Part shown: piece after piece, positions 18,148 through 27,695 of the stretch
Layout of the letters: every line of letters starts with the position of its first letter
Position numbering within the stretch: position 1 is the first letter of the stretch
Source of the DNA: Curtobacterium sp. 'Ferrero'
GTDB taxonomy: Bacteria; Actinomycetota; Actinomycetes; Actinomycetales; Microbacteriaceae
Length of the DNA stretch: 64,000 nt
NCBI RefSeq assembly: GCF_002412165.1
Contig: NZ_NXIA01000015.1
Span: 1 to 64,000, forward strand
Direction of reading: 5' to 3'
The notes under the pieces: generated by a model
Told to the model about the DNA's origin: nothing
Database searches by the model: none
What the model saw: the letters and a program-made list of their open reading frames with translations, nothing else
Program-made: the position numbers and the translations under genes

Positions 18148-19445
18148 CGTGCGGTGCGCTCCTGCTGGATCGAGGTGATGCGGTCGCGGGGCATCTGCCC
18201 GCTCGCGGGGACGGTCGGCATGCGGACGGCCACGACGAAGTCGTCCCCGCGGGGCCCGGCCGTCATGGTCCCGCCGATCATGGTGGCACGCTCCCGCATC
18301 CCGACCAGGCCGTGTCCCGTCCCCGGTCCGCGGCGCCCGTCGTCGTCGCGGCGGTTCTCGACCCGGACCGCGACGGTCTCGGGTCCGTACTCGAGGTCGA
18401 CGCGGACGGGCGATCCGGTCTGGCCGTGCTTGTAGGCGTTCGTCAGGCTCTCCTGGACGATCCGGTAGACCGCGAGCTGCGTCGTCGTCGGCAGCCCGGT
18501 CGGGTCGCCCTCCCGCGCGACCCGCACGTCCAGGCCGAGTTCGCCCATCTCGGCGACGAGCCGGTCGACGTCGTCGATCGCGGGGGTCGGGGCCGCGCCC
18601 TGCTCGTGCCGGAGCGCGCCCAGGAGCTCACGGACGTCGCCCAGCGCCCGGCGCGCCGTCCCGGAGATCGTCGACAGCGCCTGGTCGGCGATCGCGGGAT
18701 CGGCCTTCAGCGCGTACCGGGCCCCGTCCGCCTGTGCGATGACGACCGCCAGCGAGTGCGCCACGATGTCGTGCATGTCGCGCGCGATGCGGACCCGCTC
18801 CTGCTCGACCGCGACGGCCCGGTCGGCGCGCGCCGCGTCGCGCTCGGCGAGGAGCTGGGCCTCGCGGCTCATGCTGGCCAGGCGCCGCGTCCGGCGGACG
18901 AGTCCGGCGAGCCAGGGCAGCAGCAGGATCAGGAGCACCCCGGCGAACGAGCCGAGGACCAGTTGCGCGCTCTGCACGAGCGGACGGGTGAAGTCCGCGG
19001 CCTGCTGCTGCTGGACGTCCTGCAGTCCGATGTAGCCCGCGGCGAGCATCGCGCCGCCCAACGCCGAGAACAGGCCGGCGAGCCGGACCCGGCGGCTGCC
19101 GTAGGCGCTCGTCGTGTACATGACGCCTCCGATGAGGAGGTTCGCCGGGTCGGGCGAGTGCCAGGTCGCCATCTGCAGGACCGCGACCGCCCACGCGACG
19201 ATGAGCGCGAGCGCCGGCGACAGCCGTCGGAGCGCGAGCGATGCGGTCAGCCCCAGCACGACGCCGACGCTGACCCAGTCGGGACCGCCCCCGGCCTGGA
19301 GCACGAGCAGGACCACGCCGAGCAGGACCGCGACGACGACGTCGAACACGATCTGCGAGCGCAGGACGGGACGGAACACCGTTCCACGGTACGGCGTCAC
19401 GTCCAGCCCCTCGTCAGTCCGGAGGTTGATCCGCCGTATGCGCAT
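18144..19445 (-). CDS. Sensor histidine kinase, HisKA_3 type
   Basis: The 433-residue kinase has an N-terminal membrane block of about six helices (30-175) with little extracellular loop. The dimerisation/phospho-acceptor helix follows as ERVRIARDMHDIVAHSLAVV (His near 222). A HATPase_c domain ends the protein, with N-box QESLTNAYKHG and GTGHGLVGMRER. Such intramembrane-sensing kinases typically pair with NarL regulators and an adjacent ABC exporter, as here. The ATG lies 14 bp from the divergent acyltransferase start, and an AT-rich box just upstream suggests a leaderless mRNA. Confidence 0.93.
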   Translation of the reverse strand: MRIRRINLRTDEGLDVTPYRGTVFRPVLRSQIVFDVVVAVLLGVVLLVLQAGGGPDWVSVGVVLGLTASLALRRLSPALALIVAWAVAVLQMATWHSPDPANLLIGGVMYTTSAYGSRRVRLAGLFSALGGAMLAAGYIGLQDVQQQQAADFTRPLVQSAQLVLGSFAGVLLILLLPWLAGLVRRTRRLASMSREAQLLAERDAARADRAVAVEQERVRIARDMHDIVAHSLAVVIAQADGARYALKADPAIADQALSTISGTARRALGDVRELLGALRHEQGAAPTPAIDDVDRLVAEMGELGLDVRVAREGDPTGLPTTTQLAVYRIVQESLTNAYKHGQTGSPVRVDLEYGPETVAVRVENRRDDDGRRGPGTGHGLVGMRERATMIGGTMTAGPRGDDFVVAVRMPTVPASGQMPRDRITSIQQERTAR

Positions 19446-19459
19446 GTTATATTTTACGT
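19426..19459. promoter_or_regulatory. Divergent overlapping promoters in an AT-rich island
   Basis: For the plus-strand acyltransferase, TTGATC (19426-19431) and TATATT (19448-19453) are 16 bp apart, and the -10 ends six nt before ATG. On the minus strand TAAAAT (19456-19451) lies five nt before the kinase ATG. The only gap between the genes is 14 bp, so the two polymerases must compete for the site. The plus-strand -35 lies within kinase codons. Confidence 0.65.
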
Positions 19460-21478
19460 ATGCATACCAGGCGACGGGACATCCAGGGGCTCCGAGCGAT
19501 CGCGATCGGCGCCGTCGTCCTGGAGCACGCCTTCGGCCAGCCGCGCGGGGGGTTCCTCGGCGTCGACGTGTTCTTCGTGGTCTCCGGGTTCCTCATCACC
19601 GGGTCGCTCCTGCACGGCATCGACCGTTCTGGGCGCGTCGACCTGCTCGAGTTCTGGAAGCGACGCGCCCGCCGACTGGCACCGGCCTTCCTGACCGTCG
19701 CCGCGACCACCGCCGTCGTCTTCCTCGTGGCCTTCCCCTCCGCGGACCCGATCTCCATCGCTGCTCCCCTCGGTGCCGCGCTCGTCTCGATGTCGAACTG
19801 GTGGTTCATCCGGGAGGGAACGGACTACTTCGTGGCCAACGGACCGGAATCGCCCTTCCTGCACACCTGGTCGCTCTCCGTCGAGGAGCAGTTCTACGTC
19901 CTCTGGCCGCTCCTGATCGTCGGCACGCTGTGGCTGCTCCGCCCGCGGCGTGGTCGGTCGCGCGTGGACGGCCGGGTCCGGCTCGGACTGACCGTCGTCC
20001 TCGCTGTGGTCGCCGCGGCCTCGATCGTCGTCGCAGCGCTCCTCGGGACCGGGGACGCGGCCTACTTCTCGACGGCGACCCGCGCGTGGGAGCTGGCAGC
20101 CGGTGCACTCGTCGCCGTGGCGGCAGCCCGCACGACGCCACCGTCGTCCCAGGTCGGCCTGCCGATGACCGTGCTCGGTCTCCTCCTGATCGTCGGGAGC
20201 ATCATCGTCGTCGACGCGGACGCCGGGGTCCCCTTCCCCGGAGCGCTCCCGGCCGTCGTGGGGACCGTCCTCGTGCTCGTCGGCGGACGCGCGCCGTCCG
20301 GTGGGACCGTCGTGCTCGAGAACCCCCTGTCCGACTGGCTCGGTGCCGTCAGCTACTCGCTCTACCTCTGGCACTTCCCCGTCCTCGTGTTCGTCGAGGC
20401 GGTCGTGCCCGGCGGCGTGTGGGTCGTCCTCCCCGTCTCGGCCCTGCTCGCCCACCTCAGCACCCGGTTCGTCGAACAGCCCTTCCTCGGTCGTGTTCCC
20501 CTCCGGTCCTGGTCCTGGTGGACGCGTCGCGCCTCACTCAGCGGCGGCGCGCTCGTCCTCTGCACCGCGCTGGCACTGGTGTCGTCGGCCGCCGTCCCGC
20601 AGGAACGGGTCGCGGCGACCGCCCCCGCTGTCGCGTCGTCCATCCCGGCCGTCCGGGACGCACAGCTCCACATCGTCACGGCACTCCGGGCGACCACCTG
20701 GCCCGCTGCCCTCGACGCCGAGCGACCGGGCCCCGTGCCAGCAGGAGCCCCACGCGAGTGCGGCCGCATCGGCACCGACCGCTCCGAGGCCTCGTGCACC
20801 TTCGGGGACCCGGCGGCCACGAAGACCGCGGTCCTGGTCGGCGACTCGATCGCCGGCGCCTGGTCCGAGGCGCTCGTGACGTGGCTGCACACCGAGCACC
20901 CGGACTGGCGGGTCGTCGTCCTCGCGCGCAACGGTTGCCCGTTCATCACCGCCGACGCGCAGCCCGGTGTGCCGTGCGCCGCGCTGCAGCAGCACGTGGT
21001 CGACCGGGTGGCCCAGCTCCGACCGGACGCCGTGATCGTCGGGACCCGCTTCGACGGCATCCCGCTCGAGCGCGCCGACGGGACGGGCCCGCTGACGGCT
21101 GCGGAGTTCGAGCGGTCGTCCGCCGCGATGATCGACCGGATCGTCCGTCTGACCCCGGTCGTCGTGCAGCTCGCCGCTCCTCCGGCCGGCGCCGACCCCA
21201 CACGCTGCCACGTCCGCTTCGGGTCGCCGCAGGCCTGCGTCCGCGCGGTGTCCGCGGACTGGCGGGCGCGGATGGCCTCCACGGAACGCGTCGCCGCCGA
21301 GCACGGAGTCCGGCTCGTCGACACGAGTCCGATCGTGGCGGTCGGCGGCCGGACCCCGGCGACGAACCGCGGTGCGCTGCTCCGGATCGACGCCGTGCAC
21401 CTGACCCCCGCCGCCTCCGCGGCATCGGGACCCGCACTCGGAGCGCTGATCGACGCCGAGGGCGGCCTGGCGGGCTAG
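19460..21478 (+). CDS. Membrane acyltransferase with C-terminal SGNH domain (OafA/YrhL-like)
   Basis: The 672-residue protein combines an acyltransferase-3 domain of about ten helices (1-375) with a SGNH hydrolase-like domain outside the membrane (about 430-672). The first part carries RRRDIQGLRAIAI, His23, the FFVVSGFLITGSLL block and TWSLSVEEQFYVLWPLL (about 136-152). The SGNH domain shows block I VLVGDSIAGAW (Ser463) and block V DAVH (Asp644/His647). The family O-acetylates peptidoglycan, lipopolysaccharide or exopolysaccharide. In a Gram-positive actinobacterium a wall or capsule glycan is the likely target. The start follows an excellent leaderless promoter. Confidence 0.93.
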   Translation: MHTRRRDIQGLRAIAIGAVVLEHAFGQPRGGFLGVDVFFVVSGFLITGSLLHGIDRSGRVDLLEFWKRRARRLAPAFLTVAATTAVVFLVAFPSADPISIAAPLGAALVSMSNWWFIREGTDYFVANGPESPFLHTWSLSVEEQFYVLWPLLIVGTLWLLRPRRGRSRVDGRVRLGLTVVLAVVAAASIVVAALLGTGDAAYFSTATRAWELAAGALVAVAAARTTPPSSQVGLPMTVLGLLLIVGSIIVVDADAGVPFPGALPAVVGTVLVLVGGRAPSGGTVVLENPLSDWLGAVSYSLYLWHFPVLVFVEAVVPGGVWVVLPVSALLAHLSTRFVEQPFLGRVPLRSWSWWTRRASLSGGALVLCTALALVSSAAVPQERVAATAPAVASSIPAVRDAQLHIVTALRATTWPAALDAERPGPVPAGAPRECGRIGTDRSEASCTFGDPAATKTAVLVGDSIAGAWSEALVTWLHTEHPDWRVVVLARNGCPFITADAQPGVPCAALQQHVVDRVAQLRPDAVIVGTRFDGIPLERADGTGPLTAAEFERSSAAMIDRIVRLTPVVVQLAAPPAGADPTRCHVRFGSPQACVRAVSADWRARMASTERVAAEHGVRLVDTSPIVAVGGRTPATNRGALLRIDAVHLTPAASAASGPALGALIDAEGGLAG

Positions 21479-21484
21479 ACCCGG

Positions 21485-22444
21485 TCAGAAACCGAGCCGG
21501 CCGAGCTGCTTCGGGTCCCGCTGCCACTCCTTCGCGACCTTCACCCGGAGGTTCAGGTAGACGTGCCGGCCGCCGAGCAGCGACTCGATCTCGGACCGGG
21601 CGCGCGACCCGACGTCCTTGAGCCGCTCCCCGCCCCGCCCGATCACGATCGCCTTCTGGCTGTCGCGCTCGACGAACAGGTTGGCGAAGATGCGCAGGGG
21701 CCCGTCGGGGTCGTCGTCCTCATCGGGCTCGACCACGTCCTCGACGACGACGGCCAGCGAGTGCGGCAACTCGTCGCGGACGCCCTCGAGCGCGGCCTCG
21801 CGGATGAGCTCGGCGATGCGGTCCTCGTCGGTCTCCTCGGTCACGGTCGCGTCGTCGTAGAGCTGCGGGGACTCCGGCAGCAGCGCCGTGATCTCGTCGA
21901 GGAGCGGTTCGAGCTGCAGCCCCTTGGTGCCGGACGTCGGGATGATGACGTCCCACTCCCGCAGCTGCGAGACCGCGAGGAGCTGCTCCCCGACACGGTC
22001 CTTCGGCACCCGGTCGATCTTCGTGACGATGGCGATCTTCTTGGCGCGCGGGTACTGGTCGAGCGACTCGTTGATGAACCGGTCACCCGGACCGATCGGC
22101 TCGTTCGCGGGCACGCAGAACCCGATCACGTCGACGTCACCGAGCGTGGACTGCACGAGGTCGTTGAGTCGCTCGCCGAGCAGGGTTCGCGGGCGGTGCA
22201 CGCCCGGGGTGTCGACGATGATGACCTGACCGTTCGGGCGGTGCACGACCCCGCGGATCGCCCGGCGGGTCGTCTGCGGCTTCGACGAGGTGATCGCGAC
22301 CTTCTCGCCGACGAGCGCGTTCGTGAGGGTCGACTTGCCGACGTTCGGCCGGCCGACGAAGGAGACGAACCCGGCGCGGTAGGGCTGGTCCGGTGCGGAC
22401 GGGGGCTGGTCCGGTGCGGACGGGGTGGTCGGGGTGTCGGTCAT
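21485..22444 (-). CDS. era: GTPase Era
   Basis: The 319-residue GTPase assists 16S rRNA maturation and 30S assembly. G1 is GRPNVGKST (31-39), G3 is DTPG, G4 is TKID, and a KH RNA-binding domain closes the protein (IGRGGERLKDVGSRARSEIE region). The N-terminal tail holds a tandem heptad SAPDQPP/SAPDQPY from a 21-bp direct repeat at 22382-22423, making the tail longer than in most homologues. It overlaps the corC stop by 4 nt. Only six bp separate its stop from the convergent acyltransferase stop, with no hairpin between. Confidence 0.97.
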   Translation of the reverse strand: MTDTPTTPSAPDQPPSAPDQPYRAGFVSFVGRPNVGKSTLTNALVGEKVAITSSKPQTTRRAIRGVVHRPNGQVIIVDTPGVHRPRTLLGERLNDLVQSTLGDVDVIGFCVPANEPIGPGDRFINESLDQYPRAKKIAIVTKIDRVPKDRVGEQLLAVSQLREWDVIIPTSGTKGLQLEPLLDEITALLPESPQLYDDATVTEETDEDRIAELIREAALEGVRDELPHSLAVVVEDVVEPDEDDDPDGPLRIFANLFVERDSQKAIVIGRGGERLKDVGSRARSEIESLLGGRHVYLNLRVKVAKEWQRDPKQLGRLGF

Positions 22445-23763
22445 GCGGAGGTGGTCCCTGTCGTGGTGGCGGCGGAGTCGTCGAACGCCCGCTCGACGTC
22501 GGCGAGGGCGTCGGAGCGTTCGGCGAGCACGGTGATGAGGTGGCGGCGCTTGCCCTCGACCCGTTCGGCGACGAGGACGATGCCGTCCACCGTCACCCGG
22601 TCGCCGGGGTGGGCGAGGTGCCCGAGCTCCTTCGTGATGAGCCCACCGACGGTGTCGACGTCCTCGTCGTCGAGCTCGATGCCGAACAGGTCACCGAGTT
22701 CGTCGACGGGCAGTCGGGCGGAGACGCGCCACCGGCCGGGATCGACCTCGACCCGGTCGACGACGGCACGGTCGTACTCGTCCGAGATGTCGCCGACGAG
22801 CTCCTCGATGAGGTCCTCCATCGTGACGAGCCCGGCGACCCCGCCGTACTCGTCGACGACGAGCAGGAGGTGGTTCTTGGCGGCCTGCATGTGCCGCAGC
22901 GTGTCGTCGGCGGCCTTGGACTCCGGCACGAACTCGGCGGGCCGCAGCAGCCCCGTGACCGGTTCGGCTCCCGATCCGGACCGCTCGTACAGGGCACGGG
23001 CGACGTCGCGCAGGTACAGGACGCCCAGGACGTCGTCGCTGTCCTTCCCGGTGACCGGCATGCGCGAGACACCGCTGCTCAGGAACTGCTCCATCGCCGC
23101 GGCGAGCGTGTCGTCGGCGTCCGCGGTGCGCATGTCGGTGCGCGGGACCATCACCTCGCGCACCAGGGTGTCGCTGAACTCGAACACCGAGTGGATGAGT
23201 TCGCGGTCGTCGGCCTCGAGCACGTTGCTCTCCGCCGCCTCGTCGACGAGCGAGAGCAGCTGCTCCTCGCTCGCGACCGTGGAGGCGCTGCCACCCCGAC
23301 CCGGCGTCACCCGGTCGCCGATCGCGACGAGCAGCCCGGCGAGGGGGCCGAGCACGATCCGGACGGCACGGACCAGCCCTCCGGTGACGGCGATGAGCCG
23401 CTCGGCGTGGGCACGGCCGACGCTCCGTGGGCTCGACCCGACCAGCACGAACGACACCGCGGTCATCACGGCGACGGAGACGACGAGCGCGACCCACCAC
23501 GTGTCGAACACCGTGACGAGCGCGATCGTCACGAGCACGGCCGCCGCGGTCTCGGCGAGCACCCGGACGAAGTTGAGCGCGTTCACGTGGGCGCCGACGT
23601 CGTCGGCGATCGCCTCGATCGCACGCCGACGCTTGGCGCCCCGCGCGATCTCGTCCAGGTCGGCGCGGGAGAGCACCGACAGCGCGGCGTCGGACGCGGC
23701 GAGCACTCCGCCGCCGACGACGAGCACGAACGCCACCGCGAGCAGGACGGCGACGAGCAGCAT
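22441..23763 (-). CDS. HlyC/CorC-family membrane protein (CNNM + CBS pair)
   Basis: The 440-residue protein has an N-terminal CNNM/DUF21 membrane domain with four hydrophobic segments (1-25, 58-85, 92-110, 130-150), a tandem CBS pair (about 205-330, REVMVPRTDMRT and LLVVDEYGGVAGLVTMEDLIEELVG) and a C-terminal CorC_HlyC domain. Relatives are linked to Mg/Co efflux or divalent-cation homeostasis. It sits between ybeY (4-nt gap) and era (ATGA overlap), the conserved actinobacterial order. Older databases label it hemolysin, which is misleading. Confidence 0.92.
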   Translation of the reverse strand: MLLVAVLLAVAFVLVVGGGVLAASDAALSVLSRADLDEIARGAKRRRAIEAIADDVGAHVNALNFVRVLAETAAAVLVTIALVTVFDTWWVALVVSVAVMTAVSFVLVGSSPRSVGRAHAERLIAVTGGLVRAVRIVLGPLAGLLVAIGDRVTPGRGGSASTVASEEQLLSLVDEAAESNVLEADDRELIHSVFEFSDTLVREVMVPRTDMRTADADDTLAAAMEQFLSSGVSRMPVTGKDSDDVLGVLYLRDVARALYERSGSGAEPVTGLLRPAEFVPESKAADDTLRHMQAAKNHLLLVVDEYGGVAGLVTMEDLIEELVGDISDEYDRAVVDRVEVDPGRWRVSARLPVDELGDLFGIELDDEDVDTVGGLITKELGHLAHPGDRVTVDGIVLVAERVEGKRRHLITVLAERSDALADVERAFDDSAATTTGTTSA

Positions 23764-23767
23764 CAGG

Positions 23768-24225
23768 TCACCGCCCTCGGCGCTGGGCGGCGAACGCGGA
23801 GAGGATCTCGCCCTGCAGACCGAACATCTCGGCCTTCTCCTCCGGCTCGGCGTGGTCGAACCCGAGCAGGTGCAGGATGCCGTGGCAGGTCAGCAGGAGC
23901 ATCTCGTCGGTGGTCGAGTGTCCGGCGGTCCGCGCCTGCTCCTCGGCCACCTGCGGGCACAGCACGATGTCCCCGAGGAGCCCGGCCGGGGTCGGCTCGT
24001 CCTCGGTGCCCGGACGCAGCTCGTCCATCGGGAAGCTCAGCACGTCGGTCGGTCCGGGCTCGTCCATCCACCGGACGTGGAGCTGCTCCATCGCGCCCTC
24101 GTCGACGAGCACGATCGCGAGTTCCGCGTCGGCGTGCACGTGCAACGCATCGAGCGCGAACGACGCGAGCCGCTGGATCGCCGCCTCGTCGACCTCGACA
24201 CCGGACTCGTTGTTGAGCTCGATGC

Positions 24226-24229
<4 letters not shown>
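23768..24229 (-). CDS. ybeY: Endoribonuclease YbeY
   Basis: The 153-residue zinc-dependent RNase takes part in 16S rRNA 3' maturation and 70S quality control. The UPF0054 metal signature CHGILHLLGFDH has His116, His120 and His126. The middle has the conserved PTDVLSFPMDE. Translation starts at GTG, overlapping the phoH stop (GTGA). The C-terminal EEKAEMFGLQGEIL is family-typical. Confidence 0.96.
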
Positions 24230-25339
<1,110 letters not shown>

Positions 25340-25350
<11 letters not shown>

Positions 25351-25693
25351 GGGTGCCTTCCTGCAGTTCACCTGCGAGTACGTGCGCGTGCACGTGGAAC
25401 ACGGTCTGACCGGCGGCTTCGCCGGTGTTGAAGACGAGACGGAACTGGCCGCCGGCACGCTCGTCGGCGATGCGCTGCGCGGTGGCGACCACGTGGGCGA
25501 GGAGGTCCGGGTCACCGGCGGCGAGCTCGGTGACGTCGCGGTACTGCTCGGTCTTGGGGACGACGAGCACGTGGACGGGGGCCTTCGGTGCGATGTCCTC
25601 GAACGCGATCACGCGGTCGTCCTCGGCGACGACGGTCGCCGGGATCTCGCGCGCGATGATCTTCGAGAAGACGCTGGGCGTGCTGGTGCTCAT
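25340..25693 (-). CDS. HIT-family nucleotide hydrolase/transferase
   Basis: The 117-residue protein carries the histidine-triad active site HVHAHV (about 100-105) and the N-terminal FSKIIAREIPATVVAEDD typical of the HinT group, which hydrolyses adenosine phosphoramidates and aminoacyl-adenylates. The start used begins MSTSTPSVF; an ATG three codons upstream is possible. It overlaps phoH at its TAA stop and follows rsmE after 35 bp. The physiological substrate is unknown. Confidence 0.93.
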
Positions 25694-25728
25694 GTCGTCC
25701 ATCGTAGAACGCGCCGCCGACGCCGGGC

Positions 25729-26469
25729 CTACCAGCGTCCGAGCCGCGTCTGGAGGACCGCCAGCGCCGCGGGTCCGGCCGTCGAGGTGCGCAGCACGGT
25801 GTCGCCGAGCCGGACCCGCACGGCGCCCGCCGACACCAGCCGGTCGAACTCGGCCCCGTCGATCCCGCCCTCGGGGCCGACGACGAGCACGATCTCCTCG
25901 ACGTCGGCCGGCGGCTCCCAGGCGGACAGGCGGACGTCGCCGACCGGGTCGAGCACGAGGACCGTGCGGCCGGGCGTGCCCACGGCGGCCGCGAGCTCGG
26001 CGGTCGTGCACGGCGGGTCGACGTCGGGGACGCGGGCGCGGATCGCCTGCTTCGCGGCCTCGTGCGCGATCGCCGCCCAGCGCGCGCGGCCTTTCTCGAC
26101 CTTCGCGCCCTCCCACCGCGACACGCTCCGCGCCGCCGACCACGGCACGATGCGGTCGACGCCGATCTCGGTGCCGGCCTGGACCGCCATCTCGTCGCGG
26201 CCGCCCTTGGCGAGGGCCTGGACGAGCGTGAGCGTGGGCGTCGGCTGCGGCGCGACGTCGACCCGGGCGACCTCGAGCAGGAGCGAGTCGCGCTCCGTGG
26301 CCACGACGGGACCGGTGACCGTCGTGCCGCGGCCGTCGCCGATGCGGAGGGTCTCCCCGACCCGGACCCGGGCCACGGACACGGCGTGCCGACCCTCCGC
26401 ACCGTCGACCGTCACGCGGTCCCCGACGGCGACGCCGTCGAGCGCGTCCACGAGGTACAGCGAGGCCAT
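25729..26469 (-). CDS. rsmE: 16S rRNA (uracil1498-N3)-methyltransferase
   Basis: The 246-residue SPOUT methyltransferase modifies U1498 of 16S rRNA using S-adenosylmethionine. An N-terminal PUA-like domain includes GRHAVSVARVRVGETLRIGDG. The SPOUT knot shows ALAKGGRDEMAVQAGTEIGV, VGPEGGIDGAEFD and the closing RLGDTVLRTSTAG. The ATG start shares one base with the dnaJ stop (TGATG), so it is translationally coupled. Confidence 0.95.
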   Translation of the reverse strand: MASLYLVDALDGVAVGDRVTVDGAEGRHAVSVARVRVGETLRIGDGRGTTVTGPVVATERDSLLLEVARVDVAPQPTPTLTLVQALAKGGRDEMAVQAGTEIGVDRIVPWSAARSVSRWEGAKVEKGRARWAAIAHEAAKQAIRARVPDVDPPCTTAELAAAVGTPGRTVLVLDPVGDVRLSAWEPPADVEEIVLVVGPEGGIDGAEFDRLVSAGAVRVRLGDTVLRTSTAGPAALAVLQTRLGRW

Positions 26470-27581
26470 CAGAAGTTGAAGAACCGGTCGCGCAGCTTGC
26501 CGAACATGCCCTGCTGGAACCGGGCGAGCTGCGGCTTGGTGGCCTTGTGCGACTTCGCCAGCTGCTCGACGAGCTGCCGTTCCTTGTGCGACAGCTTGGT
26601 CGGGGTGACGACCTGCACGCCGACCCGGAGGTCGCCGCGGCCGTTCCCGCGCAGCTTCGTGATGCCGCGGTCCTTGAGCACGAGGACGTCGGCGCTCTGC
26701 ACACCCGGCCGGATCTCGAGCTCGACCGGTCCGTCGAGTCCGTCGATCGTGGCCGTCGTGCCGAGGATCGCGTCGGTCATGGCGACCTCGAGCGTGGCGA
26801 GCAGGTCGTCGCCGTCGCGGCTGAACACGTCGTGGTGCCGCACGCGGATCTCGAGGTACAGGTCGCCGGAGGGCCCGCCAGCCGGGCCGACCTCGCCCTG
26901 TCCCGGCATCTGCAGCCGCAGCCCGGAGTCGACGCCCGCGGGCACGTCGACCGGGATGGTCCGACGCGCGCGCACCCGACCCTGACCCTGGCAGGTCGGG
27001 CACGGGTTCGGGATGACGGTCCCGTAGCCGCGGCAGGTGCCGCACGGCGCGCTCGTCACGACGTTGCCGAGGAGGGACCGGACCTGGCGCTGGATGTGGC
27101 CGGTGCCCCCGCAGATGTCGCACGTGCGCGGGCTCGTCCCGGGCGCGCAGCAGGAGCCGTTGCACGTCTCGCAGAGCACGGCGGTGTCCACCTCGACGTC
27201 CTTGTGGGTGCCGAAGACGACCTCGTCCAGGTCGACGTCGATGCGGAGCAGGGCGTCCTGACCGCGCTCCGCACGACTGCGCGGCCCGGCGCCGCGACCC
27301 CCGCCGCCACCTCCGCCGAAGAACGCGTCGAAGATGTCGCTGAACCCGCCGGCGCCACCGCCGAACGGGCTGTCCGCCTGGGGGCCGGCGTCGTACCGAC
27401 GGCGCTGGTCCGGGTCGCTCAGCACGTCGTACGCGTGCGTCACGTCCTTGAACCGCTCGGCGGCCTCCGGGCTCGGGTTCACGTCCGGGTGGAGCTCGCG
27501 CGCCAGGCGCCGGTAGGCCTTCTTGATGTCGGCATCGGAGGCGTCCGGCTGGACGCCGAGGACGTCGTAGTGGTCTGCCAC
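26469..27581 (-). CDS. dnaJ: Chaperone DnaJ
   Basis: The 370-residue type I J-protein stimulates DnaK ATPase. The J-domain (about 1-66) contains HPD in RELHPDVN. A short Gly/Phe region with runs of Gly follows, then the zinc domain with four Cys pairs. The first zinc repeat reads CETCNGSCC instead of CxxCxGxG, a small departure. The C-terminal peptide-binding domain begins near 210. The start is GTG with GAGGG four nt upstream. The hrcA-dnaJ order marks it as the DnaJ2 copy of actinobacteria rather than the one in the dnaK operon. Confidence 0.95.
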   Translation of the reverse strand: MADHYDVLGVQPDASDADIKKAYRRLARELHPDVNPSPEAAERFKDVTHAYDVLSDPDQRRRYDAGPQADSPFGGGAGGFSDIFDAFFGGGGGGGRGAGPRSRAERGQDALLRIDVDLDEVVFGTHKDVEVDTAVLCETCNGSCCAPGTSPRTCDICGGTGHIQRQVRSLLGNVVTSAPCGTCRGYGTVIPNPCPTCQGQGRVRARRTIPVDVPAGVDSGLRLQMPGQGEVGPAGGPSGDLYLEIRVRHHDVFSRDGDDLLATLEVAMTDAILGTTATIDGLDGPVELEIRPGVQSADVLVLKDRGITKLRGNGRGDLRVGVQVVTPTKLSHKERQLVEQLAKSHKATKPQLARFQQGMFGKLRDRFFNF

Positions 27582-27649
27582 GTATCCCTCAGTGTGTTTC
27601 GGTTCGGTCGGTCGGCCGCGGCGGTCGCCACGGTCCGGTCTGGAGGCAC

Positions 27650-27666
27650 GGTGCCGGCCCGGCACC
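27650..27666 (-). terminator. Hairpin in the hrcA-dnaJ gap, linked to a GGAGGCACGG motif
   Basis: GGTGCCGG (27650-27657) and CCGGCACC (27659-27666) form a perfect 8-bp stem 30 nt past the hrcA stop. GGAGGCACGG (27642) overlaps its edge. It could trim or attenuate read-through from hrcA into dnaJ. Confidence 0.4.
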
Positions 27667-27695
27667 CGGGTCGCGCCGCGCGGGGCGCAGGTCGG

